A DNA stretch of 64,000 nucleotides from CAMBRQ01 sp945870325 (lineage in GTDB: Bacteria > Bacillota > Clostridia > Lachnospirales > Lachnospiraceae), in the NCBI RefSeq assembly GCF_050313795.1, contig NZ_JBNPMC010000014.1, positions 1 to 64,000 of the forward strand. Reading direction: 5' to 3'. The notes beneath the pieces are model-generated. The model worked only from the letters and a program-made list of their open reading frames with translations, was not told the origin of the DNA and made no database searches. Positions 8,814 through 17,404 of this stretch are shown one piece after another; the stretch's first letter is position 1, and each line of letters starts with the position of its first letter. The translations under genes and the position numbers were made by a program.

Positions 8814-9824
8814 TTAGAACTTGCCAGCCTTTGCTGCTTCCTCTACGGAAACTGCAACTGCAACAGTCATACCAACCATCGGGTTGTTACCTGCACCGAT
8901 CAGACCCATCATCTCAACGTGAGCCGGTACAGAAGAAGAACCTGCAAACTGAGCATCAGAGTGCATACGTCCTAATGTATCTGTCATACCATAAGAAGCT
9001 GGACCTGCAGCCATGTTGTCTGGGTGAAGTGTACGTCCTGTACCACCGCCTGATGCCACTGAGAAGTACTTCTTGCCCTGCTCAACACACTCTTTCTTGT
9101 ATGTACCTGCAACTGGGTGCTGGAAACGTGTCGGGTTTGTAGAGTTACCTGTGATAGATACGTCTACGCCTTCTTTGTGCATGATAGCAACACCTTCACG
9201 TACATCATTAGCACCATAGCAGTTAACTTTAGAACGAAGTCCATCAGAGTAAGCGATTCTCTGAACTTCTTTTAACTCGCCTGTGAAGTAATCATATTCT
9301 GTCTGTACATATGTGAAACCATTAATTCTGGAAATGATCTTTGCAGCATCTTTTCCAAGTCCGTTCAGGATAACACGAAGTGGTTTCTTACGAACTTTGT
9401 TAGCCTTCTCTGCGATACCGATCGCACCTTCTGCCGCTGCGAATGACTCATGACCTGCAAGGAATGCGAAGCAGTCTGTATCTTCTTCCAGAAGCATCTT
9501 TCCTAAGTTACCATGTCCAAGACCTACTTTACGCTGATCTGCTACAGAACCTGGGATACAGAAAGCCTGAAGCCCTTCACCGATTGCTGCTGCAGCTTCA
9601 GCTGCTGTCTTACAGCCTTTCTTGATTGCAATTGCTGCACCTACTGTGTATGCCCAGCATGCATTCTCAAAACAGATTGGCTGAATTCCTTTTACCTGAT
9701 TGTATACATCAAGTCCGGCATCCTTTGTAATCTTCTCTGCTTCTTCGATAGAAGCAATGCCGTAACTTCCTAATACTTCATTGATTTTATCAATTCTTCT
9801 TTCATATGATTCAAATAAAGCCAT
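8814..9824 (-). CDS. GGGtGRT family protein
   Basis: A 336-residue protein named for its signature GGGTGRT, seen here at about residues 259-265. The C-terminal region is rich in small residues (AGSSSVPAHVEMMGLIGAGNNPMVGMTVAVAVS). No characterised enzyme domain or membrane segment is apparent, and the biochemical role is not known to me. Its close linkage to a NifU-like scaffold gene (9999-10691, same strand, upstream) points to a role in iron-sulfur or other metal-centre handling. A clear AGGAGG sequence precedes the ATG, and a terminator follows the stop. The protein is highly regular in codon use compared with its neighbours, which suggests good expression (impression only). Confidence 0.88.
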   Translation of the reverse strand: MALFESYERRIDKINEVLGSYGIASIEEAEKITKDAGLDVYNQVKGIQPICFENACWAYTVGAAIAIKKGCKTAAEAAAAIGEGLQAFCIPGSVADQRKVGLGHGNLGKMLLEEDTDCFAFLAGHESFAAAEGAIGIAEKANKVRKKPLRVILNGLGKDAAKIISRINGFTYVQTEYDYFTGELKEVQRIAYSDGLRSKVNCYGANDVREGVAIMHKEGVDVSITGNSTNPTRFQHPVAGTYKKECVEQGKKYFSVASGGGTGRTLHPDNMAAGPASYGMTDTLGRMHSDAQFAGSSSVPAHVEMMGLIGAGNNPMVGMTVAVAVSVEEAAKAGKF

Positions 9825-9859
9825 TTACTTGTCCTCCTGATTTATTTACCTAAACTATG

Positions 9860-9960
9860 TATCATATTCACTTGCGGACACGACATGAACTTCGTTCACG
9901 TCGGCGCGTTGCGCCTTCACTGTCTGTTACAGCCTGCCGATCTCCATGCAAGCATGAATC
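9860..9960 (-). other. Structured spacer between the NifU-like and GGGtGRT genes
   Basis: The 174-base spacer holds two adjacent hairpins. One pairs GACATGAAC with GTTCACGTC (about 9880-9901) across a TTC loop. The next pairs GGCGC with GCGCC (about 9903-9913). Neither has a following T-run on the minus strand, so they look like mRNA stability or processing structures, or a small palindromic repeat, rather than a terminator. No small gene is evident here. Confidence 0.4.
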
Positions 9961-9998
9961 GTCCGCCTGCAACATCCATCTCAGTCCGCTTATTCCGG

Positions 9999-10691
9999 CT
10001 ATTCTTTTCTTGGATCGATAATCTTTGCTGCGTCTGCAACGCGTCCGTACTGTCCTTTTGCTTTCTCCCAAGCATCGTTTGGTGTATCACCTGCTTTGAT
10101 GAAGTCAGTGAATTTTCCAAGGCTTACGAACTGATATCCGATAATCTCGCCATTATCATCCAGAGCAATACCGGTTACATAACCTTCAGCCATCTCAAGG
10201 TAACGAGGACCCTTTGCTAATGTTCCGTACATTGTACCAACCTGAGAACGAAGTCCCTTTCCAAGGTCTTCCAGACCGGCACCGATTGCAAGTCCGTCTT
10301 CAGAGAATGCACTCTGTGTTCTACCATATACAATCTGTAAGAACAGTTCTCTCATTGCTGTGTTGATTGCATCACAGACAAGGTCTGTATTCAATGCTTC
10401 TAAGATAGTTTTTCCTGGAAGAATCTCAGATGCCATAGCAGCAGAATGAGTCATTCCTGAGCATCCGATTGTCTCAACTAATGCTTCCTGGATAATTCCG
10501 TCTTTTACATTCAGAGTCAGCTTACATGCACCCTGCTGTGGAGCACACCAGCCAATACCATGTGTAAAACCAGAAATATCCTTTACTTCTTTAGCCTGTA
10601 CCCATTTTGCTTCTTCCGGAATCGGAGCTGGTCCGTGGTTTGCACCCTGAGCTACCGGACACATCATTTCTACTTCGTGTGAATAAATCAT
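9999..10691 (-). CDS. Iron-sulfur cluster assembly scaffold protein (NifU/IscU N-terminal-like)
   Basis: A 230-residue protein with the NifU_N-like core: GIGWCAPQQGACKLTLNVKD, ETIGCSGMTHSAAMASEIL and CDAINTAMRELFLQ. Cysteines 49, 56, 77 and 106 are the candidate cluster ligands, although spacing differs from classical IscU. The C-terminal half (about 130-230) ends with GYVTGIALDDNGEIIGYQFVSLGKFTDFI, which is additional to IscU. The start is supported by AAAGGAG before the ATG. It is followed by the GGGtGRT gene on the same strand, and the pair probably forms an operon. No cysteine desulfurase or SufBCD gene is nearby, so a specialised scaffold or carrier role is more likely than general cluster biogenesis (inference). 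Confidence 0.85.
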   Translation of the reverse strand: MIYSHEVEMMCPVAQGANHGPAPIPEEAKWVQAKEVKDISGFTHGIGWCAPQQGACKLTLNVKDGIIQEALVETIGCSGMTHSAAMASEILPGKTILEALNTDLVCDAINTAMRELFLQIVYGRTQSAFSEDGLAIGAGLEDLGKGLRSQVGTMYGTLAKGPRYLEMAEGYVTGIALDDNGEIIGYQFVSLGKFTDFIKAGDTPNDAWEKAKGQYGRVADAAKIIDPRKE

Positions 10692-10802
10692 TTTAAAACT
10701 CCTTTCAACTATACATGATTTTTCTATCGTAGGTCTTGTTATAAGTTTAACACCATACTTGTAATTATTTTCGCATATTATTCGACATTCGTCAATGATT
10801 TT

Positions 10803-12218
10803 TCATAAGGGAAACTTGTCTGTTTTAAATTCTTCTATCTCATTATAACTGAATGGTGCTGTCACCCACACATATCCAAGATCATGATTATCATCTTCCG
10901 GATAGTTAAGATCATATCCAATCTCAATCCCATCTGCATCTAAAAAGAAATTCACAACATAGACTCCATCCAGGCTGTCGCCTTCCAGCGTCTTCTTCAT
11001 CTCTTCTTTTGTCAGTTCTTCCAGGAATGCATCGTTACCGACTTCTCCCTGCATCGTATCCAGCCATTCATCTATGAATTCATCATTCAGCTCTACGATA
11101 TCCTTTACTTCATAGATTTTCCCGTCCTTCAGGCTGATATTACAGGTTCTAAGATGCTGTGCAAAGTAATTCCGGCCTCCCTGATAACCGTAGTCTTCAT
11201 AGACAACACTGAGCAAATCTTCCGACGCATAGCACACCTTATATTCCACATCATCGACAAGTACCGGCTGATCTTCTCTTAGAACTCTTTCTTTGATCTC
11301 ATCCGAAGGATTCTGATAGATCTCATCCACTGTCTTCATGGCATATTCCTTCAGTGTCTCATTCACCTGTTTTTCAGTCTTTTCATCTGCCAAACCGGTA
11401 ATCTTTGGGTACATGACATGGAATTCAATCACAGCCGACTTTTTCTCCTTATCCGAGAATGAATATGTCTCTTCCTCAATCTCATAAGACAGATCCTCTG
11501 CAATGCTTTCCGGGATTGCCTGAATTCCACTTAACTCTTCTTTATTATCATCCGAATCCCAATCGCCATCATCTCCCGAGCCATCTCTATGCTCCTCAAA
11601 TGGTTCCATATATTCCTGCCGCTGCCGAATACTCTGCCTGACATTCTTCGCCAGCAATATCCCGCCAGCCAGCAAGGCAATCATCAGGATCACACCAATG
11701 ACAATTGCAATAATCACCGGGGTCTTTGACTTCTGCTGTACCGGAGTCACCAGTCCCTGGGTCACGTACATTTCCATAGGAACATAACGTATGCCATTCT
11801 TCTCCTGTTCCTCCGAAATAGGACGCATTCCCATATGTATATAATGATTTACCGCTCCCGGTGCCGAATTAACGGTCAATTTATTCACCCGAAGCCGCAA
11901 TGCACAATCGTTATATGCTGCCTGGAACAGCATTCGCCCGATGCCTCTGCCCTGATATTGCTTTTTTACAAAGAACAGCAGTATGTGGCCATCTGGCCCG
12001 AAAGCCAGCGTACCACACAATTCTGTATCATCATACGCACCAAAGAAGATGATGTCTCCTCTCTGCCACATCTGATGAATATTCTCGTATTTAATGAACT
12101 TCTGAAACTCAGCCACACCTTCAGGCGTATAGCCTGGCGCAACCTCTGTGACAAATACATCCCATACCAGATGGAGGGCAGGCAATACCTCATGTTGCTG
12201 CAACAATCTTACTTCCAT
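10803..12218 (-). CDS. Membrane fusion protein: cytoplasmic GNAT acetyltransferase + transmembrane helix + extracellular DUF3298-like domain
   Basis: A 471-residue protein with three parts. Residues 1-155 form a GNAT domain with the acetyl-CoA-binding motif QYQGRGIGRMLF (87-98) and a C-terminal GMRP strand. Residues 167-190 (TPVIIAIVIGVILMIALLAGG) are a single transmembrane helix. After an acidic linker, residues about 235-471 resemble the DUF4163/DUF3298 domains found in RsiV and peptidoglycan deacetylases (DDVEYKVCYASEDLLSVVYED, YFAQHLRTCNISLKDGKIYEVKDI, GIEIGYDLNYPE). By the positive-inside rule the GNAT domain should be cytoplasmic and the C-terminal domain outside. RsiV-type domains bind lysozyme in known cases, but no sigma factor gene is adjacent. 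GGGAGGC precedes the ATG. The fusion is unusual. Confidence 0.8.
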   Translation of the reverse strand: MEVRLLQQHEVLPALHLVWDVFVTEVAPGYTPEGVAEFQKFIKYENIHQMWQRGDIIFFGAYDDTELCGTLAFGPDGHILLFFVKKQYQGRGIGRMLFQAAYNDCALRLRVNKLTVNSAPGAVNHYIHMGMRPISEEQEKNGIRYVPMEMYVTQGLVTPVQQKSKTPVIIAIVIGVILMIALLAGGILLAKNVRQSIRQRQEYMEPFEEHRDGSGDDGDWDSDDNKEELSGIQAIPESIAEDLSYEIEEETYSFSDKEKKSAVIEFHVMYPKITGLADEKTEKQVNETLKEYAMKTVDEIYQNPSDEIKERVLREDQPVLVDDVEYKVCYASEDLLSVVYEDYGYQGGRNYFAQHLRTCNISLKDGKIYEVKDIVELNDEFIDEWLDTMQGEVGNDAFLEELTKEEMKKTLEGDSLDGVYVVNFFLDADGIEIGYDLNYPEDDNHDLGYVWVTAPFSYNEIEEFKTDKFPL

Positions 12219-12252
12219 ACCTAAGCCTCCCGCTTCTTATTAATCCCTATAC

Positions 12253-13500
12253 TTATCCCTGATACTTTAACAGTTCCTCCCGCAAAAGCGTCAATGCTCT
12301 TGCGACTGCATACTCACGGTTCTTATCTCTATTGCCTGTAAAATGGAACTCTTCCACACGGACACATCCCTTCACATAGCATCCCACATACACAAGCCCC
12401 ACCGGCTTCTCCTTCGTTCCGCCTCCAGGTCCTGCAATTCCCGTAACACCCACAGCCGCATCTGCCCCTGCTGCTTTCGCTGCGCCTTCTGCCATCTCAT
12501 AAGCAGTCTGCGGACTAACCGCACCATACTGCTTAAGCGTCTCATGTTTCACATGAAGGAGATGTTCTTTTGCCTCGTTGGAATACGTAATATAGCCTTC
12601 CTGATATACGCCAGATGCCCCCGGAACATTCATAATCCTTCCTGCCAGCAATCCTCCTGTACAGGATTCTGCTGTGGTCACCGTCAATTTCTTCTCCTCC
12701 AGAAGATGCACGATTGCCTCCTCCAAAGTCACATTCTCCTCTGTTGTATAGATCTTATCGCCAAATCGCCTGAAAAGTTCCTCCATCACCGGTTCAATCA
12801 GGCGTTCTGCCACTTCTTCATTCTCTGCCTTCGCAGTTACGCGTAAGTGTACCTCGCCCGTCTTCGCATACGGCGCAATCGTCGGATTCGTCTGCGCGTC
12901 CATCAGATCCGCGATCATAGTCTCCGCCTTACTCTCTCCGATGGAACAGATCTTCGCCATCTTGGAATAGATGCCCTCCGGCTGCAGCCGATTCAGATAC
13001 GGTGCAATATCCCGCTCGAACATCGGCTTGATCTCATTGGGCGGTCCGGGAAGCAAGATTGCAATCTTCCCATTCTCCTCCAAGATCAATCCAGGTGCCG
13101 TTCCATTATGATTATCAATCACCTTCGCACCTTCCGGAACCAATGCCTGTTTCCAGTTATTCGCAGTTACCTGGTTGCTGTGAACCCGGCGGAAATACTC
13201 CTGAATCCGCTCTTTCGTATGTGCATCCTCATACAATTCTCTGCCGAATACTTTCGCCGTAACTTCTTTCGTCAGATCATCCTTCGTGGGTCCAAGCCCT
13301 CCGCTTAAGATTACAATATCCGACCTTGAAAGTGCCAGACGGATCGCGTCCTCCATCCGCTCCTCATTATCCCCCACTACGCTCTGATGAAAACAAGACA
13401 ATCCAAGCAGAGCACATTTCTCAGATAAATACGCAGCATTGGTATTCACGATATTGCCCAACAGAATCTCCGTTCCTACAGATATGAATTCTACCGTCAT
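12253..13500 (-). CDS. cinA: CinA family protein (nicotinamide-nucleotide amidohydrolase / ADP-ribose pyrophosphatase)
   Basis: A 415-residue, full-length two-domain CinA. The N-terminal molybdopterin-binding-like (COG1058) domain shows SVGTEILLGNIVNTNAAYL, ILSGGLGPTKDDLTKE and LLPGPPNEIKPMF. The C-terminal amidase domain shows TTAESCTGGLLAGRIMNVPGAS and GVTGIAGPGGGTKEKPVGLVY, including the Ser-Thr/Lys nucleotide-deamidase signature. It recycles nicotinamide mononucleotide to nicotinate mononucleotide and is linked with competence in some Firmicutes. It follows pgsA by 3 bases in the usual rimO-pgsA-cinA order. recA, often next in this order, is absent here; the GNAT-fusion gene follows instead. 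Confidence 0.95.
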   Translation of the reverse strand: MTVEFISVGTEILLGNIVNTNAAYLSEKCALLGLSCFHQSVVGDNEERMEDAIRLALSRSDIVILSGGLGPTKDDLTKEVTAKVFGRELYEDAHTKERIQEYFRRVHSNQVTANNWKQALVPEGAKVIDNHNGTAPGLILEENGKIAILLPGPPNEIKPMFERDIAPYLNRLQPEGIYSKMAKICSIGESKAETMIADLMDAQTNPTIAPYAKTGEVHLRVTAKAENEEVAERLIEPVMEELFRRFGDKIYTTEENVTLEEAIVHLLEEKKLTVTTAESCTGGLLAGRIMNVPGASGVYQEGYITYSNEAKEHLLHVKHETLKQYGAVSPQTAYEMAEGAAKAAGADAAVGVTGIAGPGGGTKEKPVGLVYVGCYVKGCVRVEEFHFTGNRDKNREYAVARALTLLREELLKYQG

Positions 13501-13503
13501 CTA

Positions 13504-14046
13504 TTACATGCCTCCCTGTGTTAATACCTGCACGTTCTTTGCCACATAATCAATCAAAGATACGACAGTCAATATTAAGGATACCCAGATTAAGACTGTT
13601 CCAATCATATCAAATACGCCGCCGAAATCAGCAATCAGCACAATAATCATAGCCATCTGGGATACAGTCTTGAACTTGCCCCAGTAACTTGCTGCAATGA
13701 CGATTCCGTTATCAGAAGCCACCAGACGAAATCCACTGATAATAAATTCTCTCGCAATAATTACGATAACGAACCATGCTTTCAGTTTTCCGGAAGGAAT
13801 CATACAGATCATAGCAGAACATACCAGCAGTTTATCCGCCAGCGGATCCATAAACTTTCCGAAATTCGTCACCAAATTCCTTGCACGCGCAATCTTTCCA
13901 TCGAGCATATCAGTAAGGCTTGCCACACAGAAGATCACCAGCGCAATCCATTTATTTGCAGCACCACCCACATCTGTCAACATAAAAAATACAAAAAACG
14001 GCACCATAATCACTCTTAATACTGTTAACTTATTTGGTAAATTCAT
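13504..14046 (-). CDS. pgsA: CDP-diacylglycerol-glycerol-3-phosphate 3-phosphatidyltransferase
   Basis: A 180-residue polytopic membrane enzyme that makes phosphatidylglycerol phosphate, the first committed step to phosphatidylglycerol and cardiolipin. The CDP-alcohol phosphotransferase motif (DG-x2-AR-x8-G-x3-D-x3-D) is fully present in DGKIARARNLVTNFGKFMD followed by PLAD, at about residues 48-70. About four to five hydrophobic helices follow. Its ATG overlaps the last base of the rimO stop codon (TAATG), a sign of translational coupling. gpsA and plsY elsewhere in the window supply the upstream steps of the same lipid route. Confidence 0.95.
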   Translation of the reverse strand: MNLPNKLTVLRVIMVPFFVFFMLTDVGGAANKWIALVIFCVASLTDMLDGKIARARNLVTNFGKFMDPLADKLLVCSAMICMIPSGKLKAWFVIVIIAREFIISGFRLVASDNGIVIAASYWGKFKTVSQMAMIIVLIADFGGVFDMIGTVLIWVSLILTVVSLIDYVAKNVQVLTQGGM

Positions 14047-15368
14047 TACATCAACTCTCCTATCAAATCATATTCTAATGCTCCGGTCACTTTCACTTTC
14101 GCGAAATCCCCTGACATCAGTTCTTCTTCTGTATTAATGAAAATCAGACCATCCACATTCGGCGCATCCTTATAGGTTCTGCCTACATATGCATTCTCAT
14201 CAGCAACTTTTCCTTCAATCATCACCAGCACTTCCCTGCCAATCATAGACTCTGCCTGATCAAATACAATTTCCTGCTGTAATTCCATCAGTTCTGCCTG
14301 ACGGTCTTCTTTTACTTCCTCCGGTATCTGCTCCGGCATCGCGGCAGCCGGCGTATCTTCTTCCGGTGAATAAGTAAATACTCCTAGCCGGTCGAATTCC
14401 ATCTCATCAACGAATTCCATCAGTTCCTCATGCTGCTCCTTTGTCTCTCCCGGGAAACCTGTGATCAATGTTGTACGAAGTGTAATATCCGGTATCTCCT
14501 CACGAAGCCGTCCAATAATCTCTATCAACTGTTGTTTTGATGTCCGTCTTCCCATCCGCTTCAAAATCTCATCATTCGCATGCTGAATCGGAAGATCCAG
14601 ATAATTGCAGATCTTTGACTCCTCTTTCATCACTTGAATCAAGGAATCATCAATCTCCTCAGGGTAACAGTAGAGAATTCGAATCCAGCGGATTCCGCTA
14701 ATCTTGCATAACTCCCTTAACAGTTTATGAAGAGATTTCTCGCCGTAGAGATCCTTTCCATACAGTGTTGTCTCCTGTGCAACCAGAATCAATTCCTTAA
14801 CACCTTGCTCCGCCAGTTCTTCCGCTTCTTTCACCAGTCGTCCCATAGGCACGCTTCGATAATTGCCTCGTATCTTAGGAATAATGCAATACGTACAATG
14901 CTTGTCGCATCCTTCTGCAATCTTCAGATACGCATAATGCCCGCCAGTCGTGACTAACCGCTTCGAATCCACAAGCGGAAGTTCATCGATATCTGCCAGT
15001 TCTACATGTCCATTTCCCGCCAAAGCCTCTTCTACAGCCTGAACAATCTTATCATAAGATGTCGTTCCCAGGACAGCGTCCACTTCCGGAATCTCATCCA
15101 ATATCTCCTGCTGATATCTCTGGGCGAGGCAGCCGGTTACGATCAACGCTTTCAATCTTCCGTCCGTCTTATACTCTGCCATCTCCAGTATGGTCTGAAT
15201 GCTCTCCTCCTTCGCATCATGGATGAAGCAGCAGGTATTCACTACAATTACATCTGCCATCGTCTCATCATCCACGATCTGATAGCCTTTTGCATCTAAT
15301 AGCCCCAGCATGACTTCCGAATCTACCAGATTCTTATCACATCCAAGGGATATAAATAATATATTCAT
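14046..15368 (-). CDS. rimO: Ribosomal protein S12 methylthiotransferase
   Basis: A 440-residue radical-SAM enzyme that methylthiolates an aspartate of ribosomal protein S12. The start at 15368 follows AAGGAGGAACG and gives the normal N-terminus MNILFISLGCDKNLVDSEV; an upstream ATG adds seven residues without a ribosome-binding site. Domains in order are an N-terminal UPF0004 domain with cysteines for the auxiliary cluster (GCDKN, NTCCFI, GCLAQRY), the radical-SAM motif CDKHCTYC (CxxxCxxC) at about 154-161, and a C-terminal TRAM domain (about 375-440). The NLVDSEVMLG pattern and the short TRAM favour RimO over MiaB. It is 102 bases after rpoZ and overlaps pgsA by one base. Confidence 0.95.
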   Translation of the reverse strand: MNILFISLGCDKNLVDSEVMLGLLDAKGYQIVDDETMADVIVVNTCCFIHDAKEESIQTILEMAEYKTDGRLKALIVTGCLAQRYQQEILDEIPEVDAVLGTTSYDKIVQAVEEALAGNGHVELADIDELPLVDSKRLVTTGGHYAYLKIAEGCDKHCTYCIIPKIRGNYRSVPMGRLVKEAEELAEQGVKELILVAQETTLYGKDLYGEKSLHKLLRELCKISGIRWIRILYCYPEEIDDSLIQVMKEESKICNYLDLPIQHANDEILKRMGRRTSKQQLIEIIGRLREEIPDITLRTTLITGFPGETKEQHEELMEFVDEMEFDRLGVFTYSPEEDTPAAAMPEQIPEEVKEDRQAELMELQQEIVFDQAESMIGREVLVMIEGKVADENAYVGRTYKDAPNVDGLIFINTEEELMSGDFAKVKVTGALEYDLIGELM

Positions 15369-15424
15369 TCGTTCCTCCTTCTGTTGCATTTCTCCGAATT
15401 ACTATGACCTGAATACTGTGAAGA

Positions 15425-15452
15425 AAGGCAGATACCTCACGGCATCTGCCTT
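15425..15452 (-). terminator. Hairpin after rpoZ, probable terminator or attenuator before rimO
   Basis: The arms AAGGCAGAT and ATCTGCCTT form a 9-bp stem with an extra CC/GG pairing, followed on the minus strand by TTCTTC. The poor T-run suggests partial readthrough from rpoZ into rimO. Confidence 0.5.
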
Positions 15453-15470
15453 ATATCCCATAATATTCTG

Positions 15471-15707
15471 CTATTCTTCCTCACCGACAACTTTAATCTT
15501 CGCCTGGTTCAGTTCATCAATGGCAACAGACAATGGCTTCTCGCCATCCTTTACTGCCACCAGCGGCATAGATCCGTCAATGATCTCTCTTGCTCTCTTA
15601 GCGGTAGCCATAACGATAGAATAACGGCTGTTAACAACCTTTGTTGCACCTTCTTCTACGTCTTTGTTCACTACCTTCATTAAATCTGTGTAAGATGGAT
15701 GTAACAT
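15471..15707 (-). CDS. rpoZ: RNA polymerase omega subunit
   Basis: A 78-residue protein matching the omega subunit, which helps assemble and stabilise the beta' subunit. RYSIVMATAKRAREIIDG (about 28-45) is the family signature, and KPLSVAIDELNQAKIKVV ends the conserved part. Its length is normal for Firmicutes. It follows gmk with only 3 bases between, the standard gmk-rpoZ arrangement, and is followed by a hairpin and rimO. Confidence 0.93.
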   Translation of the reverse strand: MLHPSYTDLMKVVNKDVEEGATKVVNSRYSIVMATAKRAREIIDGSMPLVAVKDGEKPLSVAIDELNQAKIKVVGEEE

Positions 15708-15710
15708 ACA

Positions 15711-16331
15711 CTATTCTCCTTTCAATTCTGCTTTCATATGCTCTATAAATTCTGTATTACGGTAACTTCTTCTGTGCTCTCCCTGAATAATCCGATGCAT
15801 CTCCTCCACACAATCCTGGAGCACATCATTGATAATCAGATAATCATACTTATCCATGCCTTCGGCTTCTTCCTTGGCACGATTCATGCGGAAATCGATC
15901 ACTTCCATGGTCTCTGTTCCGCGTCCCACCAGACGATCTCTTAATTCTTTCGCACTCGGCGGAGTTACGAACAGAAGCAATGTCTCCGGGAACTTCTCTT
16001 TTACCTTCAATGCACCCTGGATCTCAATCTCCAGGATTACATCTTTCCCGGCTTCAAGCTGCTCCTCTACATATGCACGCGGCGTTCCATAGTAATTATC
16101 CACGTATCTAGCATACTCTATCAATTCGTCTTTCGCAATCATTTTTTCAAATTCTTCTACAGTTTTAAAGAAATATTCCCTACCATCTTCTTCTCCCGGA
16201 CGGGGTCCTCGGGTCGTTGCAGAGATGGATAATGCATAATTATCATACTGGCTCATGATTTCTTTCATGATCGTCCCCTTGCCGGCTCCCGAGAATCCGG
16301 ATACAACGATAAGAATTCCTCTTTCCTTCAT
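15711..16331 (-). CDS. gmk: Guanylate kinase
   Basis: A 206-residue kinase converting GMP to GDP. The P-loop is GFSGAGKGT (about 11-19), followed by SISATTRGPRPGEEDGREYFF, which contains the GMP-binding Ser, Arg and Tyr, and LEIEIQGALKVKEKFP. The start at 16331 follows AGAGAGGA and gives the normal family length. Upstream in-frame starts (16391, 16430) would add up to 33 residues and reach into yicC, so they are less likely. It sits between yicC (61-base gap) and rpoZ (3-base gap). The remA/DUF370 gene that often lies between yicC and gmk in Bacillota is not present; there is no room for it. Confidence 0.95.
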   Translation of the reverse strand: MKERGILIVVSGFSGAGKGTIMKEIMSQYDNYALSISATTRGPRPGEEDGREYFFKTVEEFEKMIAKDELIEYARYVDNYYGTPRAYVEEQLEAGKDVILEIEIQGALKVKEKFPETLLLFVTPPSAKELRDRLVGRGTETMEVIDFRMNRAKEEAEGMDKYDYLIINDVLQDCVEEMHRIIQGEHRRSYRNTEFIEHMKAELKGE

Positions 16332-16392
16332 GGACTTGTCCTCTCTATCCTTACAATATTCACTCACTATTATCAGATCATCCTCTGTCATT

Positions 16393-17274
16393 CTACTCAA
16401 TATTCTGAATCTGCTCTCTAACCTTCTCAATCTCCGTCTTCAGATCGATTCCGATATTCGATATCTCCAGATCATTGGCTTTTGAAAGAATCGTGTTCGC
16501 CTCACGGTTCATCTCCTGAGCGATAAAGTCAAGTTTGCGTCCAATACCGCTTTCTTCTGACTGAAGCGTCTCCTTCATATGTACGATGTGGCTGCGCAGC
16601 CTTACTACTTCTTCATCCGTACAGATCTTATCAGCAAATATCACTACCTCTGCTGCGATTCTTCCTTCTTCAATCTTGGTATCTTCCAGAAGTTCCCGAA
16701 CCTTCGCCTCCAGTTTTTCCCTGTATTCCGCAATAATCTTCGGAGAACGTTCTTCGATATAGCCCACCAGCGTCAGCATACCATCCAACTTGTTGATGAT
16801 ATCCTTCTTCAGATTCTCTCCCTCCAGGGTTCTGGTCTCAACAAACTGTCTGATAGCGCCGTCCAAAGCCTTCTTAAGACCATGCCACAATTCCTCTTCA
16901 TCGACTACCTGTTCTTCCATTGTCAGTACTTCAGGATAACGCGACAATGCAGATACCCGAATATCATTTTCCAAAGCAAAGGTGTCTGACATCTGTTTAA
17001 AATAAGTCAGATATTCGCCTGCCAGCTTCTCATTATATTTCAACGACACCTGGCTCTCTGACATATCTTCATAGGTAATGAAGATATCAACCTTTCCTCT
17101 CTGAACACTCTGTTTTAACAAATTACGAATTGCACTCTCGAAAAAATTCAGTTTCTTCGGCATACGGATATTCGCATCCAGGTAACGATGATTCACACCT
17201 TTCATCTCAACTGTGAATTTCCGTTCCCCATCAGATACTTCGCAGCGTCCAAATCCTGTCATACTTTTTATCAT
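16393..17274 (-). CDS. yicC: YicC/YloC family endoribonuclease
   Basis: A 293-residue cytoplasmic protein, full length for the family. It begins MIKSMTGFGR and contains GVNHRYLDANIRMP, both invariant N-terminal signatures, and ends with KLDFIAQEMNREANTILSKAND and a Lys/Glu-rich terminal helix (DUF1732). Characterised relatives are endoribonucleases acting on small RNA and mRNA. It heads the yicC-gmk-rpoZ-rimO-pgsA-cinA block and has a near-consensus promoter (TTGACG, 17 bases, TATAAT) that overlaps the promoter of the divergent rqcH gene. Confidence 0.93.
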   Translation of the reverse strand: MIKSMTGFGRCEVSDGERKFTVEMKGVNHRYLDANIRMPKKLNFFESAIRNLLKQSVQRGKVDIFITYEDMSESQVSLKYNEKLAGEYLTYFKQMSDTFALENDIRVSALSRYPEVLTMEEQVVDEEELWHGLKKALDGAIRQFVETRTLEGENLKKDIINKLDGMLTLVGYIEERSPKIIAEYREKLEAKVRELLEDTKIEEGRIAAEVVIFADKICTDEEVVRLRSHIVHMKETLQSEESGIGRKLDFIAQEMNREANTILSKANDLEISNIGIDLKTEIEKVREQIQNIE

Positions 17275-17331
17275 GATATGAACCTCTTTTTATAATGTAT
17301 TTTGTGTAAATGGCGTTGATTGCCACTGTTT

Positions 17332-17360
17332 ATTATAAGACATTTGGCAAATTGCGTCAA
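17332..17360 (-). promoter_or_regulatory. Sigma-A-type promoter for yicC
   Basis: Minus-strand hexamers TTGACG (17360-17355) and TATAAT (17337-17332) are separated by exactly 17 bases, about 60 bases upstream of the yicC start. The site overlaps the plus-strand rqcH promoter. Confidence 0.65.
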
Positions 17361-17372
17361 CCATGTTATACT
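17344..17372 (+). promoter_or_regulatory. Sigma-A-type promoter for rqcH
   Basis: TTGGCA (17344-17349) and TATACT (17367-17372) lie 17 bases apart, about 30 bases before the rqcH start. It overlaps the yicC promoter by 17 bases on the opposite strand, so polymerase probably cannot occupy both at once. Confidence 0.6.
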
Positions 17373-17404
17373 GGTTAGCAATATGAAAGGAAGGGATTTT
17401 AGTT

